Shown here: positions 1 through 8,622 of the stretch, piece after piece
How positions within the stretch are numbered: the stretch's first letter is position 1
Layout: each line of letters begins with the position of its first letter
NCBI GenBank assembly: GCA_965200175.1
Contig: OZ241345.1
Location: forward strand, 1,922,001 to 1,986,000
DNA: 64,000 nucleotides
Direction: 5' to 3'
From: Azophilus sp026709365
GTDB lineage: Bacteria; Pseudomonadota; Gammaproteobacteria; Pseudomonadales; Azotimanducaceae
Notes under the pieces: generated by a model
Seen by the model: the letters and a program-made list of their open reading frames with translations, nothing else
Databases searched by the model: none
Told to the model about the DNA's origin: nothing
Translations under genes and position numbers: made by a program

Positions 1-1014
1 CTGGCTGCGCCCAATCGAGCCCCGGCCCCAAGCCAAAGAAAGCCGCAGCAACTGCTCGGGCGTCTGGCTGCTGCCGCGGTTGGCGCAGCGGCACTGACCG
101 TCGCCGCCCTCATCTGGCTTGGCGGTCCGACTGAGGTCGAAAGAAGCGCTCCCGAAGCGGAGGAGGTGCTGTTGGTGGTTCAGGAAATAGCCAGCCAGCT
201 CGACGCGCAGGTCAGGACAGAACTGCCGCAAAGCCCAACCGGGTGGCCAACGGTGATCGGGTTCACGCGCCACGAGCAGGATCGGCTGCACTTTGAAAAG
301 GGGCTTCGGGAGGCCGGCATCCGGGCCAATGTGCGCCTGACGTCCAACGGTGACATCCTCCGCTCAGTCAGGGCGTTGATCAGCGAGATCACGGCTCCCG
401 GCTCCGACACCCATCTGCAGGCGGCTGCATCGCCCGACACGCCCGGACACATCATCGTGCGGGGATATGTCGAAACCGACGAGATACTGAAGAGGCTTCG
501 GCGGCTGCTGGAGCTTGAGGTGCGCACCCACCGCGGCTTCACCTTCTCCGTGGACAACCAGGACCACCGCGAGGCCATCCTGCAGGAGCGGCTGTCCGAA
601 CTGCAGCTTCGCAGGGAGTTGCACATTCAAGATCTGGACGATGGCATTGCGCTGTTCGGCCCGGCCCCCGATTCAAATGAGATGGCGCGATTGAAGATGC
701 TGGTTGACGAGTTCAACCATGAATTCAACTCCAGGCCGACGTTGAGGCTTCCGGGAACCAGCACGTTCCTCGGCAAGTCAACCATTGAATTGGAGTATCG
801 GGCCTTGGTGCTCGGTGAGGACCGCCACCAATTGATCACCCGAAACGGCGAGGCCCGCTCCATCGGCGACACGATCATGGGGAACTGGACCATTTGGGAC
901 ATCGATCCCCGCTACGTCATATTGGAGCAGGCCTCGGAGATTGGCAGCCGCAGCCGAAGAATATCCACGTCGCGACGAGCCTACTTCGTCGTGCAGGAGG
1001 GGTTGCAGAGCTGA
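1..1014 (+). CDS. Membrane-anchored periplasmic-domain protein, SctD/YscD-like (5' end outside window)
   Basis: The frame is open from base 1, so the N-terminus lies outside the window. The visible part begins with a short basic stretch, then one hydrophobic segment (about residues 18-43 of the visible part) and a roughly 290-residue soluble region. The order of one transmembrane helix, a motif GYVETDEILKRLRRLL like a ring-building module, and a C-terminal beta-rich block (about LVLGEDRHQLITRNGE through WDIDPRYVILEQ) resembles SctD/YscD/PrgH inner-ring proteins of type III secretion. The FHA part would be upstream. No other secretion gene is visible, so a stand-alone membrane protein is equally possible. 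The stop is followed two bases later by a transposon-type end. Confidence 0.45.
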   Translation: MAAPNRAPAPSQRKPQQLLGRLAAAAVGAAALTVAALIWLGGPTEVERSAPEAEEVLLVVQEIASQLDAQVRTELPQSPTGWPTVIGFTRHEQDRLHFEKGLREAGIRANVRLTSNGDILRSVRALISEITAPGSDTHLQAAASPDTPGHIIVRGYVETDEILKRLRRLLELEVRTHRGFTFSVDNQDHREAILQERLSELQLRRELHIQDLDDGIALFGPAPDSNEMARLKMLVDEFNHEFNSRPTLRLPGTSTFLGKSTIELEYRALVLGEDRHQLITRNGEARSIGDTIMGNWTIWDIDPRYVILEQASEIGSRSRRISTSRRAYFVVQEGLQS

Positions 1015-1015
1015 G

Positions 1016-1032
1016 CTAGTGTCCTGTCCCGC
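1016..1032 (+). repeat. Solo terminal repeat of the CTAGTGTCCTGTCC family
   Basis: CTAGTGTCCTGTCC matches the 16-bp inverted ends of the short element at 49162-49506 and is related to the CTAGTGT end of the IS630 copy at 22197. No opposite end is found nearby, so this is a single end or the relic of a larger insertion. Confidence 0.6.
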
Positions 1033-1147
1033 AAACGCAGTGGTCGGTTTTGGAAGGGATTGGTTTTGAAGCGCTTGATTAGCAAGGGTTTGTCGGTGGA
1101 AGTGTGGATTTAACGGGATGGGACGGAATGGAACAATGGCGGAGGGC

Positions 1148-1174
1148 TAGGCGGTTATAATAATAGTACAAAAT
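1148..1174 (+). repeat. Left-end motif of A-type element upstream of A0
   Basis: TAGGCGGTTA followed by an A/T-rich stretch ending AGTACAAAAT. The same arrangement lies in the same orientation upstream of A2 (48279-48305, minus strand). A shorter version, TAGGCGTTACC, lies upstream of A1 (11496). It probably marks the element boundary or a transposase-binding site. The ten bases just before it, TGGCGGAGGG, equal the reverse complement of the tRNA-Ser acceptor end that flanks A2. Confidence 0.5.
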
Positions 1175-1237
1175 CCCAAAAAACATATATGAAACAAAGC
1201 TGTATGTAAAATTTTTCCTGCCGTTTCCGCTCCAGTA

Positions 1238-1246
1238 TGGTATAAT
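1238..1246 (+). promoter_or_regulatory. Probable extended -10 promoter for A0
   Basis: TGGTATAAT is a perfect TGnTATAAT extended -10. It lies about 40 bases upstream of the A0 start region, in an AT-rich stretch that contrasts with the GC-rich gene. No good -35 is seen, which is common with extended -10 promoters. Confidence 0.5.
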
Positions 1247-1287
1247 GCGCTCAGAATCGGCCATCGGGCAACGCCGCCCGGATCGAA

Positions 1288-3264
1288 GTGGCCGCCTTCC
1301 CAGACAAGATGGAGGAGTGCGCCGCGATGCCGGAGCCGAAGCGTCCCCGGGTTCCCCCGCCCGCCGTCCTGGACCTCTTCGGGGAGCCGCTGCGAATCCA
1401 GGTCAACCACTGCCGCATGCCCGGTTGCGAAAACTTCGGCCTGCCGGCCCGCCATGAGCCGCAGAGCCCCGGCCCCTCGCCCAACCGGGATCCGGCCTAC
1501 AAGCTCCACAGCACCGCCAAGGGCCAGATCCCGTCGCTGAAGTGCAAGGCGTGCGGGGAGAACCCGCCCGTCAAGTCGAACGGGGGCGTCGCGGCGGAGG
1601 TTCAGCGCCTGGTCCATGCCGACGGGCTGTTGACGGCGGAGGAGTCCGCCTCGTGCCCGACGCCCGAGTGCGGGAACCATGGCCTCCCGGTCGCGTCGGG
1701 GGGCCGGATCGCCTACCGCAGGAAGGGGAAGGCCCAGTCGGGTCGGGGGCAGCGCTTCCAGTGCAAGTCCTGCGGGCGCATCTTCTCCGCCACGTCCCCG
1801 GTCCGCCTGCACGACCGCGGCAGGCGCCTTGCGGCGGACGTGCTCAGCCGCATCGCCAACAAGTCACCCATGCGGGGGGCCGTCCGCGGGGCGGGCCTGT
1901 CGTCAAGCAACGCCTACTACGCCGTACTGCGCTTCATTCACGCCCGCTGCCGCGCCCACTCCGGCGCCGTGGACCGGGCGCTCATCGACGGGCGCCTGCG
2001 ACTTCCCGAAGACATAAGGGTGGAGACCGACGCCCAGGAGTTCACCATGAACTGGACCTCCCGCCTGGACCGCCGCAACGTCGTCCTGTCGAGCTACTGC
2101 ACCGTGGACGCCGCAAGCGGCTTCATCCTGGGACTCCACGCCAACTTCGACGGCGCCGCCGACCCGTTCGAGGTCCAGGCCGACGCCGCCCGCGCCGGCG
2201 ACTACCGGGTTGCCGAGCCGTTCCGCAGGCACGCCCGCTACTGGCTCGCGGGCGACGACCTGATGGCCGGGCGCGCCCTTGCCGGCAAGGTCAGGAAGCA
2301 CGAGCGCGTCGATCTGCTCCGCCAGATCGAGCGCATCTACCGCGACGCGGAGGGGCGCGCCGACGTCGAGGACGCGGAGCTGCACCACTACGACCCAGGC
2401 ATCCGCGCGATGCCTCCGATGAGGCACGGCATGCAGGTCCACCTGCCCTACACGGCCTACGCGCACTGGATGCTGCTGCGCCGCATCCTCAAGGGCGCGG
2501 GCATGCGCCGCCTGCAGGCGAGCATGGACATCGACTCGATGTCGCGCGGCGCCTTCATGTCCGCGTTCGCGGACGAGGTTCGCGACGGCGGGGCCGACGC
2601 CTTCTTCGTGCGCCACACGAAGTACCAGACCATCGACGAGCGCAGGGCCATCGTCGCCAAGGTCGCCCGCGAGCGGGCCAGGCGGCGGGATGGGCTGCCG
2701 CCGGAGGTCCGGGCCGACCGCGGCGCGGCGGACCGCGCCGCCGCCCGCCTGATGATGGCGGAGCGCCTGCGGGCGGGCGGGCTGCGCTGCGGCAAGTGGG
2801 ACGACCTCTGGATCCCCCATCCCCACCCGACCGTCAACGAGCCGGACAAGGCGGTCTGCTGGATGACGCCGCGCGACGGGGTGGACGGGGACCGGAAGGT
2901 GGACATGCACCTCGACGCCGGCATAGCCCGCATCGACAACGTGTTCATGAAGGCCCGGCGGATGTTCAGCGCGCTTGAGCGCCCGGTCGGGACCTCAAGC
3001 GGGCACAACCGCGTCTGGCACGGCTACGCGCCCTACAACCCGGCGATGCTGGAGACCTACCTGACGCTGTTCAGGGCGACCCACAACTTCACCTACGTCG
3101 GCTCCGACGGGCGCACGCCCGCCATGCGGCTGGGGTTCGCCGACGGGCCGCTGCGCTACGAGGACATCCTGTGGCCGGGGGAGCGCGTGCCCCGGCCTCG
3201 GGCGGAGCGGCGGCGGGGGCGCAGGGTCAAGGTGCCGGGGCGCAGGCGCGGGGTGGCCGGCTGA
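1288..3264 (+). CDS. A0: zinc-ribbon DDE transposase-like protein
   Basis: A 658-residue protein from GTG 1288; ATG 1309 is an equally good start. The N-terminal third carries four Cys pairs: C42/C47 (CRMPGC), C86/C89, C123/C128 (CPTPEC) and C159/C162, consistent with two composite zinc ribbons. The core matches A1 and A2 in order: VETDA (D248), MDIDS (D414 or D416) and NPAMLETYL (E589), a plausible DDE triad. The tail (YVGSDGRTPAMRLGF) looks like the C-terminus of many insertion-sequence transposases. Unlike A1 and A2 it has no B partner downstream. It is likely a solo or older branch of the same family. The exact family name is not recognised. Confidence 0.65.
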   Translation: MAAFPDKMEECAAMPEPKRPRVPPPAVLDLFGEPLRIQVNHCRMPGCENFGLPARHEPQSPGPSPNRDPAYKLHSTAKGQIPSLKCKACGENPPVKSNGGVAAEVQRLVHADGLLTAEESASCPTPECGNHGLPVASGGRIAYRRKGKAQSGRGQRFQCKSCGRIFSATSPVRLHDRGRRLAADVLSRIANKSPMRGAVRGAGLSSSNAYYAVLRFIHARCRAHSGAVDRALIDGRLRLPEDIRVETDAQEFTMNWTSRLDRRNVVLSSYCTVDAASGFILGLHANFDGAADPFEVQADAARAGDYRVAEPFRRHARYWLAGDDLMAGRALAGKVRKHERVDLLRQIERIYRDAEGRADVEDAELHHYDPGIRAMPPMRHGMQVHLPYTAYAHWMLLRRILKGAGMRRLQASMDIDSMSRGAFMSAFADEVRDGGADAFFVRHTKYQTIDERRAIVAKVARERARRRDGLPPEVRADRGAADRAAARLMMAERLRAGGLRCGKWDDLWIPHPHPTVNEPDKAVCWMTPRDGVDGDRKVDMHLDAGIARIDNVFMKARRMFSALERPVGTSSGHNRVWHGYAPYNPAMLETYLTLFRATHNFTYVGSDGRTPAMRLGFADGPLRYEDILWPGERVPRPRAERRRGRRVKVPGRRRGVAG

Positions 3265-3492
3265 TCCGGCGGGTCGGAATTCATCAATGTGCTGGGCCAA
3301 CGGACATGCGGACGCTGCGATGCCTTGACAGCAGCGGACAGCTTAGGGATTGATACGAGACGGACATGGGGCGGGGCATCCGAAGCGTTTCCGAGCGGGC
3401 TTTTCCGGGAGGCCCCATCTTCCACTGGGAGGTTCTCTTTCTGCCGCGTCATCCCGATCAGTCGGAGATTCCGCCGTTTTCGGCGGTGTGAA

Positions 3493-3667
3493 GTAGTGGC
3501 TCAGTTTGACTCACGTCGTCGTGATTCGGTCGCGGGCGGGCCACCCTCGCTCCAAGGATGTCGCCTGAAGCAGGTGTTTCGTCCCGGAGCGGGCATCCTG
3601 CCCTTGCAGTGGCGCTCGTCAGAGCGCCAGCCCCTCAAGCCGAGCCAAAGTCAAACTGAGCCACTAC
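3493..3667. mobile_element. MITE-1, complete copy
   Basis: A non-coding element of about 175 bp bounded by the inverted repeat GTAGTGGCTCAGTTTGACT / AGTCAAACTGAGCCACTAC. Inside is a second palindrome around GCGCTCGTCAGAGCGCC. A related complete copy is at 63608-63804 and single ends are at 56892 and 58236. No transposase is encoded, so it must have been moved in trans. Confidence 0.75.
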
Positions 3668-3805
3668 CCAGTGTGAAACTGGCCAGCAACCCGAATCCAT
3701 TATAGTCTATACTGGTCGCCTTCAAGCCAAGCGGCCATCCTGTCGCTTGGACTGGGTGGTTCATGCGAAAAGCGACGACGGACGATTTCGGGGAGGGGCA
3801 GCGCA

Positions 3806-4075
3806 GTGTCAAGTGCTGTGGCGGAAAGCGGCTCGGTCGCCGAGAAGCTGGATGTGTTGAGGACGCGGGCCCTGATGTATCCGACGGGCATCGCGACGAT
3901 GCTTGGCACGACGGAAACGGTCTCGCGATGGAAACCCGTAAGCTGGCCACGACCACCCACCACCACGAGGAGCAGGATGTGGCCGTGGAGCGGTCCTGCG
4001 GGTGATGTCGATTGTCGACATGCTCAACGCGTCGCAAACCGCGACTCTGCGGAGGGCATGATCCACAGCCACTGA
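3806..4075 (+). CDS. Small uncharacterised ORF with possible HTH segment
   Basis: A GTG start follows a GGGGAGGGG ribosome-binding site. The first 45 residues (VAEKLDVLRTRALMYPTGIA, then TETVSRWKP) read like the recognition helix of a small antitoxin-type HTH protein. After that the sequence becomes Pro/Arg/Thr-rich and unlike a folded domain, as if frameshifted. Probably a decayed small regulator; it may not be expressed. Confidence 0.22.
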   Translation: MSSAVAESGSVAEKLDVLRTRALMYPTGIATMLGTTETVSRWKPVSWPRPPTTTRSRMWPWSGPAGDVDCRHAQRVANRDSAEGMIHSH

Positions 4076-4114
4076 ATTCATTCTGAACCTTGGCTGAGCA
4101 GTAGGAAGGAAATT

Positions 4115-4699
4115 ATGCTTATAGCTGTCTACGTTGGGGTAATTGCAGGCGTGCTCATTGCTGTCTGCCTGATTGTTCGCATGGTGCTTCAAATGGACGT
4201 CTTGGTCACCATTGGGAAGAACGACAATCAAACGCCAAAGCTGTATCTAACCCGCATTTTGTCCGCCGCGAGGGACAAAATCATCATTTTCGACGACGGA
4301 AACGATATGGCCGACAGCATTTACAACGACGCGGATGTTGTGGACGCCTTTGTGAAAAAGCTGGAGCAAAGCCCGGACTTCACTGTTAAGTGCTACTTCA
4401 ACTGTTCGGACCGCACCCTGTTCCGGGAGAGCCTTGAGGAGCGCCCAGGAGTCGAAATCCAGTCCGGCAACAGCTTGAACCGAAGTGGTTCCGAGGTGCA
4501 TTACAAGATTTCGGACGACGGAAAAATGGGATATCTGTCCATGCACGAGGCTGAATCCAGTTCTCGAAGCTACAAGTTTGTTGACTGCTCCACAATCAAG
4601 CGGAGCAGGTTGGGTTTCGCATTGGCTTCCAAGGATCACTTTGGCCCGTACTTGAAGGATTTCGGCCGGAGATTCAAGCGGTTGCCGACATCGCCGTGA
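4115..4699 (+). CDS. Single-TM protein with possible divergent PLD-like domain
   Basis: 194 residues. Residues 1-26 form one hydrophobic anchor, then about 165 soluble residues. The soluble part has alternating beta and alpha pattern (KIIIFDDGNDM, FTVKCYFNCSDRTLF) and a segment VHYKISDDGKMGYLS. That segment resembles the HxK half of a phospholipase-D motif, though the spacing is not canonical. The stop overlaps the start of the next gene by four bases (ATGA), so the two are translationally coupled. Codon use and GC are lower than in the core genes, suggesting recent acquisition. Function unknown; a membrane-associated effector or sensor is possible. Confidence 0.55.
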   Translation: MLIAVYVGVIAGVLIAVCLIVRMVLQMDVLVTIGKNDNQTPKLYLTRILSAARDKIIIFDDGNDMADSIYNDADVVDAFVKKLEQSPDFTVKCYFNCSDRTLFRESLEERPGVEIQSGNSLNRSGSEVHYKISDDGKMGYLSMHEAESSSRSYKFVDCSTIKRSRLGFALASKDHFGPYLKDFGRRFKRLPTSP

Positions 4700-5073
4700 C
4701 TGAGCCTTTCCCGTATGAACCAACCGCAACTGGGACCGATTTGATGCCGCTTCTTCTTCAGGCGTATGCACTGCTTGCCGTTGCCGGCACACTGGGAGCC
4801 ATATTGATAGCCAACTTCAATAGGCTGTTTCCCTACCAAGGCTCGTTTTCGCGTCGATTCGCCTTGATTGGCTTTTTGCTGCTTTGGCTTGTCATCTGGC
4901 TTCATCCAGTAGTCATGGTGCTTGTCGACTTCACGTCATCATTGGTTGACTCGCCCGATCAGGTTGACTGGCATGTTGCGTGGCATCTCTTGGCTCTAGT
5001 CTGTCTGGGTGTCGGGTACCTCGCGGTCATTACGGCGTTCCCGATTACCTCCCCAGACGAATTGAACCCTTGA
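4696..5073 (+). CDS. Small three-TM membrane protein
   Basis: 125 residues starting inside the stop of the previous gene (ATGA overlap). Hydrophobic segments lie at about residues 17-40, 54-78 and 93-117, joined by short polar loops. No motif is recognised. The coupling suggests it works with the HxK-containing anchored protein just upstream. Confidence 0.55.
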   Translation: MTEPFPYEPTATGTDLMPLLLQAYALLAVAGTLGAILIANFNRLFPYQGSFSRRFALIGFLLLWLVIWLHPVVMVLVDFTSSLVDSPDQVDWHVAWHLLALVCLGVGYLAVITAFPITSPDELNP

Positions 5074-5810
5074 ATCACCGTTCAGCGTGACAACCCAACC
5101 TTGGGTAGTTCCTGTGTAAGCGGGCACTCCAAGCCGTTCAGGGCCTGAGCCCTACCCCGGACCACCATTCGCACGAGTCGGCGCGCTTTGGCGATCGTGG
5201 GGCATTTTTCGGGAGACGGCATGCCCGCACCTTCTTTGGCGGCAACCGAGAATCAAGTGCCTAGGTGCCATGCTAGCCGGGACGCGCGAGGTTGCTGAAC
5301 GACTCGGCATTTCATGTTGCCATCCGACCATGAAAGCGCTGCCCGTTCATCCCCACCGCAGAGGCTGGCCGTTTTCGTGGCCTGTGACCCGATCCAACGA
5401 GCCACGAGTCATTTGCGCGATGGCTACAAGGGCGGCGAGGCGTGGGCGCAGAGCCATATCAAAAGGAGCGCAACAGCGGCGCAGCCCGGTGCGTCCCGAC
5501 GCCTGCCCTGCGGCTCGGGCCACCGCGCCACGAGGACATCCTGCGGCCGGGGGGCGGGTTGGCTCCACACATGCTGGGCCGAAGGCGTTCAGCGCCCATC
5601 CCAGAACAGCGCGTGCGCATCGCTAGGGCACCCCTCCTCCAAGAGGGCCGCAACCCGATCCGCCGCCTCGCCCGGCGCACGGCACTCGACGCACGCGTCG
5701 AGCAGCTCGCTGTCCGCCACCCGCCGCAGGCCGAAGTCCTCAACGACCCTGCCCACGGCCCAGACGCCCAGGCAGAGCAGGCCCTCCAGGCCGTCGAGCG
5801 CGCCCTCCAG
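5074..5810. other. Intergenic stretch with a decayed A0-type 3' end
   Basis: No convincing gene is seen here. The segment at about 5480-5560 matches the end of the A0 gene: CACGAGGACATCCTG, a GGCCGGGG run, and a CTGCGGCTCGGG block in the same order. It is therefore a relic of another A0-type copy in the same orientation as A0. The rest of the stretch shows no feature I can support. Confidence 0.5.
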
Positions 5811-6992
5811 CTACATCAGCGCATGCACGCCGTTGGTCCAGAGGTCCTCGACGCCGCATGACGTCTGCGATCCCGCCGCGAAGGCCCTGCGCCCGCAGTC
5901 CATGCGCGCCTTCTCGAGGATCGCCGCCATCAGCTTCGGGCACTGGATCAGGCCGAGCGGCGAGGCCTGCGTCGCCCCGTCCCTGGGAATGCCCGGAACC
6001 CGGCCGCTCAGCAGGTGTCCTGTCCATCCCAGCGCCGCCCACATCAGGAACAGCGCGGCTTCCACCAGCGCGCCCGTCCGCACCGTCAGGGTCGGCGCCA
6101 GGAAGCTCGCCTGCGAGATGGGAACGGGGTGCGTCGGATCGACGAACGGGTTGCAGGACGGCTTGAACAGAAGGTAGCCCACCTCGTCCAGAAAGCCCTC
6201 CACTGCCGCTCCCCAAGCCTCAAACACCTGGGGAATCGCCCGCATCGAGACGGGGTCCTGGGCGTCCGCAGCGGCTAGGGGGCGCCGGTCGCGGTCCGCG
6301 ACGTGCCGGACGGCGCGCGACGCCCACGCCCGTTCGGCGGTCGCGACGAAGTGGAGGTTGGAGGGATTGGCGGACGCGGTGGAGTGGAGGAGCGCCGCCG
6401 CCTCCACCGCCAGCGCCGACGCGCGCTCAATTCGCGCAACCATGGCGACCGCCTGCCCGACGTGGACGAAGCTGCCGTTGATGAGCGCCATCGCCTCGCC
6501 CGGCTCGGCCGCGCGCAGGCCTTCCCGGGCAAGCGCGTCCAGGACGTCCCTGGCCCAGTGCGCCGCCGGTATCACGTCCCCGCAGGAGTAGCTCGCGGCG
6601 CGGGGCACCCTGGGGCGGAAGCCGTCGCTGGTGACCAGCCTGCGCACCCCTTCGAACAGCGCCGGCGAGACGCCCGAGAGCCCCGCCGACCAGGAGTGGA
6701 GCTTCGCGTAGCCGATGCAGCGGGCCGTGCGCCGGTCAAGCCAGGGCGGGGATGCCAGGCAGTGGGTGCGCAGGATCTCGGCGGTCATGGCGGCAGGGTC
6801 GGCGGCCGCCTCCCCGTCGCGGTGCCCGACCAGGGTGTTGGCGCCGTAGACCCGGACCTCGGGATCCCGCACCAACGACTGGAGGTGCCGGTGCTCCGCC
6901 TCGAGGCGCTCGGCGCAGGCGCCCCAGACCGGGGGCGAGGTGCGGCTCGAGACGTGGCGTAGGCACTCGGCCAGAACCCCGGCCGAGCTCAC
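5811..6992 (-). CDS. Aromatic amino acid lyase (HAL/PAL)-like protein, atypical MIO site
   Basis: 393 residues. Features of the histidine/phenylalanine ammonia-lyase family are visible in order: VYGANTLVG near residue 49 (family YGVNTGFG), YSCGDVIPAAHW at 135-146 in place of the GASGDLAPLAH loop, and EAMALINGS at 166-174 (family EGLALxNGT). A C-terminal GSQTSCGVEDLW lies where the family has its catalytic Glu. The Ala-Ser-Gly that cyclises to the MIO cofactor is replaced by Ser-Cys-Gly. The protein is about 100 residues shorter than HAL at the C-terminus. GTG start overlaps the stop of the upstream membrane-protein gene (GTGA). Substrate unknown; activity is uncertain because of the altered loop. 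Confidence 0.65.
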   Translation of the reverse strand: MSSAGVLAECLRHVSSRTSPPVWGACAERLEAEHRHLQSLVRDPEVRVYGANTLVGHRDGEAAADPAAMTAEILRTHCLASPPWLDRRTARCIGYAKLHSWSAGLSGVSPALFEGVRRLVTSDGFRPRVPRAASYSCGDVIPAAHWARDVLDALAREGLRAAEPGEAMALINGSFVHVGQAVAMVARIERASALAVEAAALLHSTASANPSNLHFVATAERAWASRAVRHVADRDRRPLAAADAQDPVSMRAIPQVFEAWGAAVEGFLDEVGYLLFKPSCNPFVDPTHPVPISQASFLAPTLTVRTGALVEAALFLMWAALGWTGHLLSGRVPGIPRDGATQASPLGLIQCPKLMAAILEKARMDCGRRAFAAGSQTSCGVEDLWTNGVHALM

Positions 6993-8310
6993 TTGCGTCC
7001 CCTGACGGCAAGAAGGGGCAGCACCAGGAGCAGGACCAGCGCGGCGTTGAGCATGAGGTCGGGCGGCAGCAGCCTTGCAAGGTCAATCGGCCCGGCCCAA
7101 GCGTCAGCCGGCACCGTTCCGCCTCCAGCGGCGGCGAACAGCGCCAGCAGGAACTGCATCACGGCGACTCCGGCGATGACCGTGAGCGCGGACTGGAGGG
7201 CGCCGTCGTACCTCCGCCGCCGCTTCTCCCGCAGCAGCGACCAAGCCGTCTCAAGGGAGGCGCTCCTTTGAGCCACGGCGGCGGCAAGCGTGTCGTAGTT
7301 CCATGCCGCCAGGAAGCGCAGTGCGGCCTCGCGCATGTGGCCCTGAAGCCCCAGCCGGCAGTCCCCGAACTCCCCCTCCATGACCACCACGTGGTCCCGC
7401 AGCTCGCCGAGGGCCTCGTCTGACAGCGAGGTGCGGGACATTCCATTGGCTGTCCTGGCAACCTCCAGGTGCAGCTGCTTGAGGCGTTGTCGAAACAGGT
7501 CCTGTGAGACGTAGAAGAAAGTGCTGAGCGCGACCGCGTCGACCGTCACCGCAACGTCGCGTTCGGAGAGCGGCCCTGAGAGGACGCTGTTGCCGACGCG
7601 AGCGAGCAGCTTCATGGAGCCTAGGGGCATCCAGTCCGCATCAAGCGCTTGGGTTTGGGTCCATGCCGACAGCGCCTCGGGGCTTGGCGATTCTCCGACG
7701 ACCAGGATCCGGTTGACCCAAAGCACGCTTTGCCCGTCCTGGCTCGGGCTTCCGTTGCGGTCCGCAAACCGACGCAGGCTTCCCGCCGCCGGGAAGAGCC
7801 TACGCCGCCGCCCTGCCGCCGGGAAGAGCCCGCGCCGCCGACTCCCCGCTCGGCTGGCCAGCAGCTTGGCCTCAAGATCCTCGCGATGCGGGGCAAGCAC
7901 GTCCACCAGGAAACGGCAGAACGAGATCGACCACTCGTCAATGCCTCAATGCCGCCCAAGCCTTCCCCGGCCAGCCCGCCGAGACTGACCCTGCACACCA
8001 GGATCGCGACGGTGTCGTCGTAGTACATGACCCGGCAGTCATCCATCCTCAGGCGTGGCGCGCCCGCCGCGGCGCGAGCCCCTTCCGCGAGCCGCTCCAG
8101 CGCTTCCCCTTCGAGGCGGAGGCAGGCGATCGGCTTCGCCTTCGGCGGGAGCACGTGCTCGTCCAGGCTGGCGAACGCGAGATCGCCTCGGCCGACCAAC
8201 CGCGCCGTCGTCCAGCGGACACCCTCCGCCGCCTCGCCGTTCAGGTGCGCGGCGGCTTTGCTCAGGCACTTCCCGATCTCCTCGCCTGAGAGTGCCGAGA
8301 AGGTGTCCAT
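6989..8310 (-). pseudogene. Membrane-anchored partner of the lyase, broken by an 8-bp duplication
   Basis: The ATG at 8310 opens a frame (MDTFSALSGEEIGKCLS...) that runs to about 7950. The continuation (IDEWSISFCRFLVDVLAP...) is in another frame and ends at 6989. The break coincides with a perfect tandem duplication of TCAATGCC at 7938-7953. Removing one copy joins the frames into a single 437-residue protein. The C-terminal part has two hydrophobic segments, at about 75-50 and 20 residues from the end. An internal LFPAAG repeat lies mid-protein. No family is recognised. It overlaps the downstream lyase start by four bases, so a functional pair is likely. The duplication may be a real mutation, a phase switch or an assembly error. 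Confidence 0.6.
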
Positions 8311-8596
8311 CTCTATGCTCGTTCGAAACGGCGCTGACAGGATCAGACGGTGGGGATCCGCTTGGCTCGGGGGGCCGGTCACTTCCCGGCACCGGGTGCG
8401 GCGGCGAATCGACAAGTCGTCGGCAGGGCGGTTCGGGAAGTGCCGTCAGGCTCGGCAAGCACGGCGTTGCCGCCCCCCGACGATGGAAGGGGCTGCTTTA
8501 CATGGCAGGGGGTCAGCGCGGCCCGGAACGGGTGCGCTGCGGCAGGCTCAGTCGGTGGGTTGCGGCGAAGCGCTAAGCCTACCGTCGATGTGTTTC

Positions 8597-8622
8597 GGGG
8601 GGGGGGGGGGGGGGGGGGGGGG
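8597..8622. repeat. Poly-G tract, 26 G, at left end of IS4-type element
   Basis: An uninterrupted run of 26 G immediately precedes the left inverted repeat of the IS. A second G run sits at the other end in the same orientation. It could be a duplicated homopolymer target or an assembly effect. Confidence 0.8.
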
